DNA of 64,000 nt from an uncultured Spartobacteria bacterium (GTDB lineage: Bacteria; Verrucomicrobiota; Verrucomicrobiia; Chthoniobacterales; Chthoniobacteraceae), in assembly GCA_903933715.1 (NCBI GenBank), contig CAIZLD010000031.1, positions 58,856 to 122,855 on the forward strand, in the 5' to 3' direction. Under the pieces are notes generated by a model that saw only the letters and a program-made list of their open reading frames with translations, was not told where the DNA came from and ran no database searches. This document shows positions 38,741 to 46,727 of the stretch, piece by piece. Made by a program: the position numbers and the translations under genes. Position 1 is the first letter of the stretch. Every line of letters starts with the position of its first letter.

Positions 38741-40222
38741 ATGACCGAATTCAACCAACTCATTATATTGGAAGATCAAGTGGGGCAGTCCCGCTGGGAC
38801 TCGTTCAAGAAGTACTGTCCAGATCTATCGGATTGGGGATTGAAGACCTTGAGGCAGGGATTGGATGCCTACGCGCTCACAATCGTGATCGAGCCGCGTT
38901 ACGTTTGCAAAGATCACCGCAACCTACACAGTCATTTTTATTCCAAAAAGTTCAAGGAGCGGCTTTCCCTCTGCGCTCGGGCGCATTTTTTTAACCGTGA
39001 GGGGATCAAGATGGTAGATCTCTTGGGAAATCTGAAGAGTTTGGCTGATAATTACATTGGATATTCGATCATCCGGCCAGTGAGCCAGCGCTGCCTGGGG
39101 CGCACGGTAATAGATCCATATAAAGTGGGGCGGAAATTTGCCGATGGATTTTATACGCTGCGTACGCTCTTCAAGAGCCGTTTGAACGGTCAGGCATTGA
39201 ACGTGCATGGTTATCCGTACATGTCGCAAGATACGGAAGCCACGGTTTGTGCGCACACGGCGTTATGGGGTATGTGCCGGTATCTCTCAGAACGTTACAC
39301 GGTATATCCTGAAACATATCCGTATGATTTCGTCATGGGCACGACGGATACGGATGGCCGCAGCGCGCCTTATCGGGGGATGACTTATACGGATTATTCG
39401 CGGCTGCTCACTCAGTTCGGTTGTCACCCGGAAATTCTTTTCATGCGGGATGGAACGGCGAAATTATCCACGGAAATGTTAATGCGACTCTACACCTATG
39501 TGGAATCGGGATTTCCGGTGTTGGCTAGTTATCGGGGGCATGTAGTTTCATTAGTCGGCCATACAAGCGATTTTGGTCGCATGCCGGCGCCCAATAAACA
39601 CGGCTGGATTGACAGCTCGGGATACTTGAAACAGTTCGTGGTGGCGGATGACAATTTTTTCCCTTACCAACTGCTGGGTTATCAGGATGACCCGGATAAC
39701 TACGGTCAGGGTTACCCGGAGACCTATAGCATGGAGAGTCTCTACACGGCAGTATGTCCGCTGCCCGAAAAGGTATATCTGCCATCGAAGCAGGCCCGAG
39801 AACAATGCGAAATCTTGCTGAAAAAATTGATCGAATCCCATTCCGCAGCGGTGATGGCGGGGCAAGCCGAACCGTTGGTCACGCGATTGTTCGTTACCAC
39901 CTCGGCGGCATTGAAACGGCGCAAGTTGGAAAAAAGTCTGGTTGATGGGAAGGTAGCCGATCCGTTCGCTGTCACAATCGCGGAATTGCACCTGCCCCAT
40001 TTTGTGTGGGTGATGGAAGTATCGCCTTTTGAGTTGTACCGGCAGGGGATGTGCACCACCGAAATTGTGCTGGATGCGACCGCCAATGGACTTGAAGATT
40101 GCCTGCTTTACGCGCGGGTTGGCGAAAAATTTGTCTTGAACAACAAGGTGAGGGAGCTTAAAAAGCCGGGATTGAATTTGAGCACGTTTACCCAATTCAC
40201 CAACAACCTCGGGGAGTCGTGA
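38741..40222 (+). CDS. Papain-fold (C39-like) cysteine-peptidase-type protein
   Basis: This 493-residue protein uses the ATG at 38741 (MTEFNQLIILEDQVGQ); a TTG 42 bases upstream is possible. I do not recognise the family, but a papain-like triad can be drawn: C170 in EATVCAHTALWGM, H267 in YRGHVVSLVGHT and D303 in QFVVADDN, in the order and spacing of C39-like peptidases. The flanking regions (1-130, 340-493) match nothing I know. A small protein follows with overlapping stop and start. The pair faces the QueC/OGG operon. It may be a protease, amidase or deconjugase of the nearby conflict system. The catalytic assignment is inferred. Confidence 0.6.
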   Translation: MTEFNQLIILEDQVGQSRWDSFKKYCPDLSDWGLKTLRQGLDAYALTIVIEPRYVCKDHRNLHSHFYSKKFKERLSLCARAHFFNREGIKMVDLLGNLKSLADNYIGYSIIRPVSQRCLGRTVIDPYKVGRKFADGFYTLRTLFKSRLNGQALNVHGYPYMSQDTEATVCAHTALWGMCRYLSERYTVYPETYPYDFVMGTTDTDGRSAPYRGMTYTDYSRLLTQFGCHPEILFMRDGTAKLSTEMLMRLYTYVESGFPVLASYRGHVVSLVGHTSDFGRMPAPNKHGWIDSSGYLKQFVVADDNFFPYQLLGYQDDPDNYGQGYPETYSMESLYTAVCPLPEKVYLPSKQAREQCEILLKKLIESHSAAVMAGQAEPLVTRLFVTTSAALKRRKLEKSLVDGKVADPFAVTIAELHLPHFVWVMEVSPFELYRQGMCTTEIVLDATANGLEDCLLYARVGEKFVLNNKVRELKKPGLNLSTFTQFTNNLGES

Positions 40223-40428
40223 TTATGCCTACTCAGACGAAAATCCAGGTTATTACGATCGAATTTGACGAAATCGAGTTCACCGAAACCGCGACGGATG
40301 TCGTGGCGGAAGCGATTCGCGATTACGAAGAATCACGGCAAGATCTGAGAACCGAGGCTGAATTTTCAGCCGATTCGACGTGGAGCTTTCTTGCTCATCA
40401 AGTTGTTGGCCACGAAATCGGCCGATAA
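40219..40428 (+). CDS. Small acidic protein coupled to the C39-like gene
   Basis: This protein has 69 residues from the GTG at 40219 (GTGA overlap with the upstream stop) or 67 from the ATG at 40225. It is acidic (VITIEFDEIEFTETATDVVA, then AIRDYEESRQDLRTEAEF) and ends FLAHQVVGHEIGR. There is no signal peptide or known domain. Tight coupling suggests a substrate, inhibitor or antitoxin-like partner of the C39-like protein. Confidence 0.55.
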   Translation: MIMPTQTKIQVITIEFDEIEFTETATDVVAEAIRDYEESRQDLRTEAEFSADSTWSFLAHQVVGHEIGR

Positions 40429-40613
40429 CCAATCAACCAGGTGTAGATTGTCCATCTGCGTTGCGTGAGACTTGAGTCGGGGGACGGTTTCCTGATTGCG
40501 AACGGCTTTAGGGTACGAACTGGTGGATCTCTTTTGGACTGGCAAGAGTAGCCAATCGTCGCAGGAAACGGGCACGTGACGGCTGCTTCCAACAGGGGGC
40601 GCAGAATTTCCTG

Positions 40614-41315
40614 TTAGCCGTTAGTTGATTTTTCAGGGTGGCTTCCGACAATGCACCCACCCACACCTGCCAGCGTACCGATGCCGAACAACCGAGTTAC
40701 CAGCGAATCTCCGTTGAAACCGAGTGCGCAGCAGTTCAAACTCAGTGCTTCAGCCGCAAGGCTGACAGTCGCCAAGAGACATCCCGCATCCCTCCAGACC
40801 AGGCTTTCTCCTCCTTCATACCGTGTTAGGGTTTTCGCGAAGTTGGCAACGAATAGGAGGACCGATCCGCCCTGAGGGTCCAAAATTTCAGCGATCGTTT
40901 CTCTCAGGGATTCGCAACTCACGCCAGTCGGCAATACAAGGGTATTTAGTGCATGGGCAATGGGGTCGTAAAGCTCACATGTAATACCCCCGTCGTTGGG
41001 TTGCAAAATGACAACGTCGATCGGATGGCAACCGCCTCCTGACGGTGTTCCTCGATGCTGCCATACAGGGCCAAGTCGACTCCGGTCCATCTCATGTATT
41101 TTGGAGCAATACCAGAGAAGATCTGAAAGCGCCTCTTCAGATAATCGCCCAAATTCCCTGCGACTTCGTCGTCTAGCAATTACCGAAAAGAATGAATCGG
41201 CAGGCAATTCGTTTGGCGATGGGAGGTAGTGCGCACCTGCCACACGAAACTTCAATGGTTGACACTCCAGAGGTTTATCCCTGAGACAGGGCTCAGGCAA
41301 TCTGCGAATTTCCAT
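40614..41315 (-). CDS. SagB-type nitroreductase-family protein
   Basis: This 233-residue protein of the FMN nitroreductase fold has the SagB-like start FFSVIARRRSRREFGRLSEE with the Arg pair that binds FMN, LLWYCSK, PSGGGCHPIDVVIL and a C-terminal AEALSLNCCALGF. SagB enzymes oxidise azolines to azoles in peptide natural products, but no YcaO or SagC/D gene is present, so here it may reduce or oxidise another substrate. GGAGG precedes the ATG at good distance, and the start lies 23 bases inside the QueC-like gene. Last gene of the five-gene operon. Confidence 0.8.
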   Translation of the reverse strand: MEIRRLPEPCLRDKPLECQPLKFRVAGAHYLPSPNELPADSFFSVIARRRSRREFGRLSEEALSDLLWYCSKIHEMDRSRLGPVWQHRGTPSGGGCHPIDVVILQPNDGGITCELYDPIAHALNTLVLPTGVSCESLRETIAEILDPQGGSVLLFVANFAKTLTRYEGGESLVWRDAGCLLATVSLAAEALSLNCCALGFNGDSLVTRLFGIGTLAGVGGCIVGSHPEKSTNG

Positions 41316-41901
41316 ATCCTAATTCCTCCATGACGTTAGTGTGCTTCCAGCAACCCCGGCAACAACCGCACGCAAACTCGTCGACATGGCAAGAATGCGT
41401 CCAATGTAACAATCCTGAAGAAATACCAGATATTCGGACAAGCTCCGCTGAAGTCATCTCGGCAGCGGGGGCTACTACGTGGATGGAGCCCTCCTGCATT
41501 GCTAAAAGTGCGTCGAGCTGCATATAGAAATCGTTCCGGCCATCTACATGAAACGTATCAGATTTGACTGAGCCAACGATTAACGATGACACTCCGAGTG
41601 CGTAAGCCCGCATGGCTGCGACAGTAACGAGAAACTGATTGCGGTAAGGCCACCATTCAGAAGCTGGTGCATTCGGGGCTGGTTCCTTGTGAGCAAGATC
41701 ACCGACTCCAAGCTGGCGGCAGTTTACCGTGATAAGTTCGTGCGCGATACCAAGTTCAAGAGCAATTTGTGCTGCCGCGCGAATCTCCCCGGCAGAACTC
41801 GCTTGCCCATAATCTATCGTAAACGTGAAATCAGGGCGTTTCCATACCGCCAACGCCGCAGAGTCGATGCCTCCAGACAACAATAAGGCCGTCTTGCTCA
41901 T
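41293..41901 (-). CDS. QueC-like 7-deazaguanine (preQ0) synthetase-type protein
   Basis: The ATG at 41901 overlaps the PfkB-NDT stop (ATGA), giving 202 residues. The PP-loop is S9GGIDS14 in ALLLSGGIDSAALA; YRNQFLVTVAAM matches the QueC substrate segment; C171, C178, C181 and C184 (SCHVDEFACGCCRGCWKHT) form the zinc knuckle. QueC converts CDG to the nitrile preQ0 with ATP and ammonia. No queD, queE or folE is nearby, which argues against routine queuosine synthesis. QueC homologues also occur in defence loci (Cap9 of type IV CBASS, QatC of Qat), and the OGG gene in this operon points the same way. Confidence 0.85.
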   Translation of the reverse strand: MSKTALLLSGGIDSAALAVWKRPDFTFTIDYGQASSAGEIRAAAQIALELGIAHELITVNCRQLGVGDLAHKEPAPNAPASEWWPYRNQFLVTVAAMRAYALGVSSLIVGSVKSDTFHVDGRNDFYMQLDALLAMQEGSIHVVAPAAEMTSAELVRISGISSGLLHWTHSCHVDEFACGCCRGCWKHTNVMEELGYGNSQIA

Positions 41902-43103
41902 TCCTTGGCCAGCCAATAGGTCTTATAGATTGCCGTCACGAAGTCGCGTTCAAGAAGGCAGCGCGCCCCTTCGAGCATTTTCAAATCTTCGGGGGTTTCA
42001 TTTTGCACGAAGGCAACGACCTTTTTCCCTTTGGCCACAGCGTAACCTATCTCAAAAATTGTGCCGGAATCCAGACCATCCACGCAGGCGAACACCAAGT
42101 CGCATTTGTCCAGCCCTCCAATATCTGCGGGATAGACTTCCGTAGCGCTCCCGCGACCAACATGGTGAAGCGGAGAAAAAACGTCGAGGTGCTGCGACTG
42201 AAGTGCGTAAAATGATTCCTCAATTAACCAATTCTGGGACATCGAGAAAAACGGCCCAGCTAAATAAATCAAAGCTGATTTACGGTTTTTGTTTGGGTGA
42301 AAAGGGTCCGGATTGAACGCATTGAATGCAGCGCTGCCGAAATCGAGCGTCATGCTTTCGCAATAGAAAGCAGTCGCGAGTGAAGCCATGCGAGCCGCTT
42401 CTTGTGGCGATTGGCGATCAACCGCCCATATCTTAGCAAAGACAGAAGCAAAAACGTCTCCGGAGCCAATGGGCCATACATGATTAGTTTTAAAAGCCGG
42501 GATTTGAATAACGTCGTCTTTGCCAGCAATCACACAGCCATGGCTTCCGCATTTGATGACGGCCACAGCGCAACTTTCCTTCTCGCGAAGCGCCTCAGCG
42601 ATACGCTCGGGCTCCTTTTCTCCGGTCAACAAAAATCCTTCGGCTCGATTACATACAATGGCGAGTTCATTTGCGACAGATTCGTTCGTTGAAAATGCGT
42701 CTGGGTTGTAAGGGTTCTGCGGATCATAGACCACCCTGTCGCCAGCCACAACCGCATCACCTTCCATAAAACCGAACCGCAGAATGGCGTCCCCTTTGAT
42801 ATTCAGGGGAGGATTTTTTTTAATAAAATTGGGCGTGGGGCCAATAAGCGGTGTAGAAAGGCCATGCGTATAATCAAAACTTACAGTCCCGGGTGTCTGA
42901 TTGCAGCGAAGCTCAATACCTGCTTCCGCCGTACGCGATTCCAGTGTAGGGAGGCTTTCAGGCCCCACATAGGTGTGATAGACTACATCTCCGCCGAGAG
43001 CCTTCACAGCCAGCGCCCCACGTAAACCAGATCCAAACAGTTCATGCCATTCGGGAAATAAGCACTTTTCGAGATAGGTCCCACCCGCAATTTGAAGTTT
43101 CAT
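41898..43103 (-). CDS. PfkB-family kinase fused to nucleoside 2-deoxyribosyltransferase
   Basis: This 401-residue protein has two enzymes. Residues 1-265 are a PfkB (ribokinase-type) kinase with the C-terminal signature GSGDVFAS and base D216; the N-terminal sugar/nucleoside motif is less clear. Residues 277-390 are a nucleoside 2-deoxyribosyltransferase: YLAGPFF, DKCDLVFACVDGLDSGT and the nucleophile E351 in SGTIFEIGYA. The pairing suggests transfer of a base to or from deoxyribose followed by phosphorylation of the sugar or nucleoside. It overlaps both neighbours by four bases. The substrate is unknown. Confidence 0.85.
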   Translation of the reverse strand: MKLQIAGGTYLEKCLFPEWHELFGSGLRGALAVKALGGDVVYHTYVGPESLPTLESRTAEAGIELRCNQTPGTVSFDYTHGLSTPLIGPTPNFIKKNPPLNIKGDAILRFGFMEGDAVVAGDRVVYDPQNPYNPDAFSTNESVANELAIVCNRAEGFLLTGEKEPERIAEALREKESCAVAVIKCGSHGCVIAGKDDVIQIPAFKTNHVWPIGSGDVFASVFAKIWAVDRQSPQEAARMASLATAFYCESMTLDFGSAAFNAFNPDPFHPNKNRKSALIYLAGPFFSMSQNWLIEESFYALQSQHLDVFSPLHHVGRGSATEVYPADIGGLDKCDLVFACVDGLDSGTIFEIGYAVAKGKKVVAFVQNETPEDLKMLEGARCLLERDFVTAIYKTYWLAKE

Positions 43104-43534
43104 GAGTTGGGATGGCTGGCCGGTCTAATTTCGACTATAATGCGTCCACCATCGATGCTCTGAATGCGCGCAACATAACTGAAGGACTCATGCTCCATGC
43201 ATTGGATGAACCTCGACAGGTTAGGAGGAAAAACTGTCCCCGCCATCGCTCCATCCGATGTCTGCGCGATCAAAGTATAACCGCCTCCGAACCCCACCTG
43301 CTTCTTTAATTTGACGGTTAGAATGTCGCCTTGCTTTAGTTTTGAAACTACTTCAGGAGCAGGCGATTCAAGTTTGGTTCGGGAAATGAGAAATTCACAG
43401 GAAGCCGCGCCACCCACCTGTCCACCTCCACCCAATTGTCCGCCTCCAAATGGGGAGTCCGTTTGCTTATCGCCGATAGTGCTACCCGGACCTGAAACTT
43501 TGAAACTCGAAAAACTGGGGCCTCCTCCTGACAT
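43100..43534 (-). CDS. Small protein with Gly-rich N-terminus and beta domain
   Basis: This 144-residue protein starts MSGGGPSFSSFKVSGPGS and stays Gly-rich to about residue 45 (FGGGQLGGGGQVGGAAS), probably disordered. From residue 46 on, the alternation of hydrophobic and polar residues (GDILTVKLKKQV, YTLIAQTSDGAMAGTVF, GRIIVEIRPA) suggests a small beta-barrel, loosely like HIRAN-type modules. I do not recognise the family. It lies 26 bp after the OGG-like gene and overlaps the kinase by four bases. By place it could be the modified substrate or a DNA-binding adaptor of the operon. Confidence 0.6.
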   Translation of the reverse strand: MSGGGPSFSSFKVSGPGSTIGDKQTDSPFGGGQLGGGGQVGGAASCEFLISRTKLESPAPEVVSKLKQGDILTVKLKKQVGFGGGYTLIAQTSDGAMAGTVFPPNLSRFIQCMEHESFSYVARIQSIDGGRIIVEIRPASHPNS

Positions 43535-43560
43535 AATGACCCTTTTGGCATTCCTTCCTT

Positions 43561-44382
43561 CTAAGTCAAGGCAAATTCAATCTGCGGATGCGAAAATCGG
43601 CGTTTTTGTGACTTCAATCCGGCATGGTCATCCATCGCCTCCAAAGCGAGAGAGGCCATTTGACGCATTTCATACCAAATAAGCGTATCGAACATGGCGG
43701 GATCGACGCCGAGACTCCTAGTAAATCGGAGGAATCGCTCTTCCATCCGTAAATAATGACTTTGAATGGAATCATTCAGGCTGAACACCCCCGCCAAAAC
43801 ACCAGCTCTGAAAATATGCACATCCAGTATCGCGACATTTTGGCTGTCGAGGAAATTACGCGTAACCCAAGAGGCAGTTTTTAATCCTATCCCGTCGAAG
43901 CGGAGCAACCATTCCCGAAAAGCAAGGTCATCATGGTGCGGAGGCGTTTCTTGGTCGAGGCGAATAATCGCCTTTGAGATCAGCTTTGCCCGCTGGTTCG
44001 GATAACGATATCGGATACTACGACCGTTGATAGAAAGAGGCTCGACAAGAGCTTTATGGAATTCCGACTCACTTGAAACTTCGCCCCCTAGAAGCCCCCG
44101 CTCACGCAATCGCGCAAATGCAGCAAGTCCCACTTCTGCTGGCATGCCGTGGCCACCGAGGAGACAAGCGACAATCTCTTCCCTCAAGGTATTGCCAAGC
44201 CGATATCGGGAATATCCTCCGGTTTGCTGTCCATACCAAGCCCGAGCAAACCAGAATGCAGGCGTAAAAAACCTATCAAATCGGCCCCACGGGACGCCGG
44301 GAATGACTTCCTCGGAAGCGTCTGGCATTTGAATAGCGACTTCGCGCCCGTCATTGTAGGTGGCAAAAAACGTCTGAGACAT
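43561..44382 (-). CDS. OGG-type helix-hairpin-helix DNA glycosylase
   Basis: I use the ATG at 44382 (MSQTFFATYNDGREVAIQM), giving 273 residues. The helix-hairpin-helix is RFDGIGLKTASWVTRNF with K168 at the place of the OGG1 catalytic lysine, and D187 in VAILDVHIF is the conserved HhH-GPD aspartate. This is the active-site layout of bifunctional glycosylase/lyases, which cut out damaged or modified bases. OGG-like proteins (Cap11) accompany QueC-like Cap9 in type IV CBASS, and both are here without a CD-NTase. First gene of the operon. A palindromic operator lies between it and a divergent regulator. Confidence 0.82.
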   Translation of the reverse strand: MSQTFFATYNDGREVAIQMPDASEEVIPGVPWGRFDRFFTPAFWFARAWYGQQTGGYSRYRLGNTLREEIVACLLGGHGMPAEVGLAAFARLRERGLLGGEVSSESEFHKALVEPLSINGRSIRYRYPNQRAKLISKAIIRLDQETPPHHDDLAFREWLLRFDGIGLKTASWVTRNFLDSQNVAILDVHIFRAGVLAGVFSLNDSIQSHYLRMEERFLRFTRSLGVDPAMFDTLIWYEMRQMASLALEAMDDHAGLKSQKRRFSHPQIEFALT

Positions 44383-44404
44383 CGCGGGAAATGATTGACG
44401 AAAA

Positions 44405-44430
44405 ATGCAAATATGCAAAGCTTTTTGCAT
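44405..44430. promoter_or_regulatory. Palindromic operator between OGG-like and HTH genes
   Basis: ATGCAAA (44413-44419) and TTTGCAT (44424-44430) are perfect inverted repeats four bases apart, and ATGCAAAT (44405-44412) adds a third half-site in direct orientation eight bases earlier. The site lies in the 57-bp gap between divergent starts, ten bases before the regulator's ATG, so binding would control both directions. Confidence 0.65.
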
Positions 44431-44439
44431 TATTTCCGA

Positions 44440-44772
44440 ATGAAATATGCCGCTCCTCACATCATTGCGCAGCGCCTAGAGAAGGCGTTTCAGCATCGGA
44501 AAAAGCTCCAGAAAGATATCGTTCAGGATATCGTCCGCGCTGTAGGAGTTCATCAATCCCAGGTAAGTCGCATCGTACGCGGAGAATTCCGCCAAACCCG
44601 GGGCCATGTATTGGAAATATGCAAATTCCTTGGCGTGGATTTGCATGCCACGGCTCATAAAAATCCTCGGCTAGCTTCTGCGGTTGCAGAACTTTGGGAT
44701 GGCACGCCAACGCACGAAGCGAAACTGCTCAGAGTGATCAAGGCAATCGGGCAATGTGGGAGCAAGCAGTAA
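44440..44772 (+). CDS. XRE-like helix-turn-helix regulator
   Basis: The ATG at 44440 (MKYAAPHIIAQRLEKAFQHR) gives 110 residues; another in-frame ATG lies at 44395 but would put the operator inside the gene. The HTH is near residues 24-48 (KDIVQDIVRAVGVHQSQVSRIVRGEF), of the Cro/C1 type seen in regulators of mobile and defence genes. A helical tail follows. It is divergent from the OGG-like operon and probably represses it and itself through the TTTGCAT palindrome. Confidence 0.75.
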   Translation: MKYAAPHIIAQRLEKAFQHRKKLQKDIVQDIVRAVGVHQSQVSRIVRGEFRQTRGHVLEICKFLGVDLHATAHKNPRLASAVAELWDGTPTHEAKLLRVIKAIGQCGSKQ

Positions 44773-44819
44773 GCGGTGCATGAAGCGCCGCTTGACGGCG
44801 ATTGAATCGTATCTTTCAT

Positions 44820-44849
44820 AGATCTCGTAGGCAACGCGCTACGAGATCT
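44820..44849. other. Perfect 11-bp hairpin at the end of the IS66 remnant
   Basis: AGATCTCGTAG (44820-44830) is the exact inverse of CTACGAGATCT (44839-44849), with eight bases between. It overlaps the transposase stop and could be a factor-assisted terminator or the scar of an element end. Confidence 0.55.
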
Positions 44850-45890
44850 ACGAGGCGGCTTGGAGTTGATGCTCGGAGCGGAGCCTCCTGGCGTAGGCTG
44901 CCGGGGTCCAGTCCTTGATCTGCTGGTTAGTTAGCGTAGGCAGTTTGGTAAGGACGTCGCGAAGGTAGGCGTAGGGATCGAGGCCGTGGCGACGGCAGTT
45001 TTCGACGATGGTGTAGAGGATGGCTCCGCGCTGGCCCGCATTGGCGTCGCCCACGAAGAGCCAGTTCTTTTTGCCAATGGCGGTGGGTCGGATGGCGTTC
45101 TCCACCAGGTTGTTGTCGATTTCGACGCGTCCGTCCTCAAGGAAGACGCCAAGGCCGGTCCACTGCCCCAAGGCGTAGTCGATGGCTTTGCCCAAGCTGC
45201 TTTGCGGCAGGTAGCGTTTTTTGATTTTCAATCGCACCAGCGCGCGATGGATGCGTTCATGGATGGAGCGACTTTGCGCAGCGCGGATGGCGGCTCGCAG
45301 CCGGGGACCGGCGCGCTCTTGCCTCAACCGCCCTTCGATGGCGTAAAGATGTCCGATCTGCCGCAAGAGCCAGCCGACGATACGCGGGGCTTGTTCCTGG
45401 GCTTCGATAAATTTGCGGCGCGCGTGGGCGTAGCAAGCGGCGAGACGGATCTGCCCTTCGCGCTCTTGGTTCTGGGCGAAGCTGCGATAGCCCGCATAGC
45501 CGTCGCATTGGATGATGCCACGGAACTCGACCGGGATGATTTTCTCCACGCACTTGGCCGCGCGGCTCGTCTGCCCGTGGAAAACGACATCGCCGCCGGG
45601 CCGGTTGCATACCCACAGGTAGCCGGTTCCTGTTTTGCCGTTGCCGGGGACGAGGTATTCGAGGGGCGTTTCGTCCATCTGGATGTAGCCGTTCCCGACG
45701 ATGCCCTCGTTGATTTCGCGGTAGATGAGGCCGAGCGAGTCGGCGCACAGATCCGCCCAGCGCCCCAGGGTTTGCCGGGGTAGGATGATTTCGTGGCGGG
45801 TCGCGTAAATCTGCTCCTGGCGGTAGAAGGGCAGATGACCCGGGCCACTCCCAAGTGCTGGTCCGTGATTTCTTCAGGCATAAATTCGAT
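44848..45890 (-). pseudogene. IS66-family transposase, 5'-truncated
   Basis: The open part from 45678 (MDETPLEYLVPGNGKTGTGY, 276 aa) is the C-terminal DDE_Tnp_IS66 region: FRGIIQCDGYAGYRS, ACYAHARRKF, EIDNNLVENAIRPTAIGKKN and the trailing YAYLRDVLTKLP. In the same frame upstream one still reads PFYRQEQIYATRHEIILPRQ and TLGRWADLCADSLGLIY, the middle of the transposase. Before this, EFMPEEITDQHLG is in another frame, so the N-terminal half (zinc finger and HTH) has been lost with a frameshift. No tnpA or tnpB partner is present. The element cannot move by itself. Confidence 0.85.
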
Positions 45891-45986
45891 CTGTGGATCA
45901 TCACCTGTTTGACCGCAAACGCGAGGTCAAATCAGTCACCGCCCCACTCTGGTTGACGCTTTGGGCGGCGGACCGTATAAAAGCTC

Positions 45987-46289
45987 GTGGCTGACTCCCT
46001 TATGGCCGTCTTCAGCGATATCCATTCCAACCTGGAAGCTTTTCAGGCGGTGATGGCAGATATGGACTTGATTGGTGTCGATCGACGCGTTTGCTTGGGC
46101 GACATCGTGGGATACGCTGCAAATCCCGTCCGATGCTTGGAGTTAGTTCGATCCTTAGGGTGCCCAGTGGTCAAGGGAAACCACGACGCCTATGCTGGAA
46201 ATGATAATGACTTGGACCAGATGCGCGATGTGGCCCGGTGCGGGATCGAGTTTTCGCAGGTCCAAAGGGGACAGAATGGGGTCGGTTGA
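45987..46289 (+). pseudogene. Calcineurin-like metallophosphoesterase, 3'-truncated
   Basis: Only about 90 residues remain: MAVFSDIHSNLEAFQAVMAD (metal-binding DxH), CLGDIVGYAANP (GDxxGY) and VVKGNHDAYAG (GNHD), then the frame leaves the family at about EFSQVQRG. Complete members are about 250 residues. The lost C-terminal metal histidines mean it is almost surely inactive. It starts with GTG at 45987 or ATG at 46002. Confidence 0.75.
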
Positions 46290-46727
46290 GTTCCAGAAAC
46301 TTCAAGAATTGCAAGGGCATTGAGAACTCTTCCTTTTGTCTCATAGCGACGGCTCATGCTGGCTGGGCCTTTGCGCGTGAATTCATCGCCCTATTGCTCG
46401 CGCGCGAGTGGGGCCATGTTCTGGGCCACGAATCGCCCCTCACGAAGCCTACCTAAGAATTGACAGGCCGCTGACCGGCACTGTGGCGGTATTTGGTGAC
46501 GCCAACCCTGGGGTGATGGTTTGAGAGTGGGTTGTTGGTTCACCTGGCCATGGTTGGGTTCTTTCCAAACCTCATTCCCTTGTCCCCTATGGACGGTGGC
46601 CGGAGCACGGCTTCCGTGTCCCCTTGGCTATGGCTAGTGGGAGCGGTGATCATGCTTATACCACAAATGGTGATATAAAGCGGAACCCTCGGTGGGCGTA
46701 GCTGCGGCGGAATTATCCCCGATTGCA
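46290..46727. other. 438-bp gene-free stretch
   Basis: No reliable coding frame, repeat or terminator is seen between the truncated phosphoesterase and the orphan gene to its right. Short open frames are without recognisable content. It is probably eroded gene sequence. Confidence 0.4.

Noticed and set aside
40614..41315. A thiazole/oxazole peptide (TOMM) cluster around the SagB-like gene
   Set aside because: No YcaO, SagC or ocin-type cyclodehydratase and no Cys/Ser/Thr-rich precursor is nearby.
41293..41901. Housekeeping queuosine synthesis
   Set aside because: queD, queE, folE and tgt are absent, and the gene is tightly coupled to non-queuosine enzymes.
40614..44382. A complete type IV CBASS or Qat system
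   Set aside because: QueC- and OGG-like genes are present, but there is no CD-NTase, cap10/TGT, membrane or nuclease CBASS effector, and no QatA or QatD in the window.
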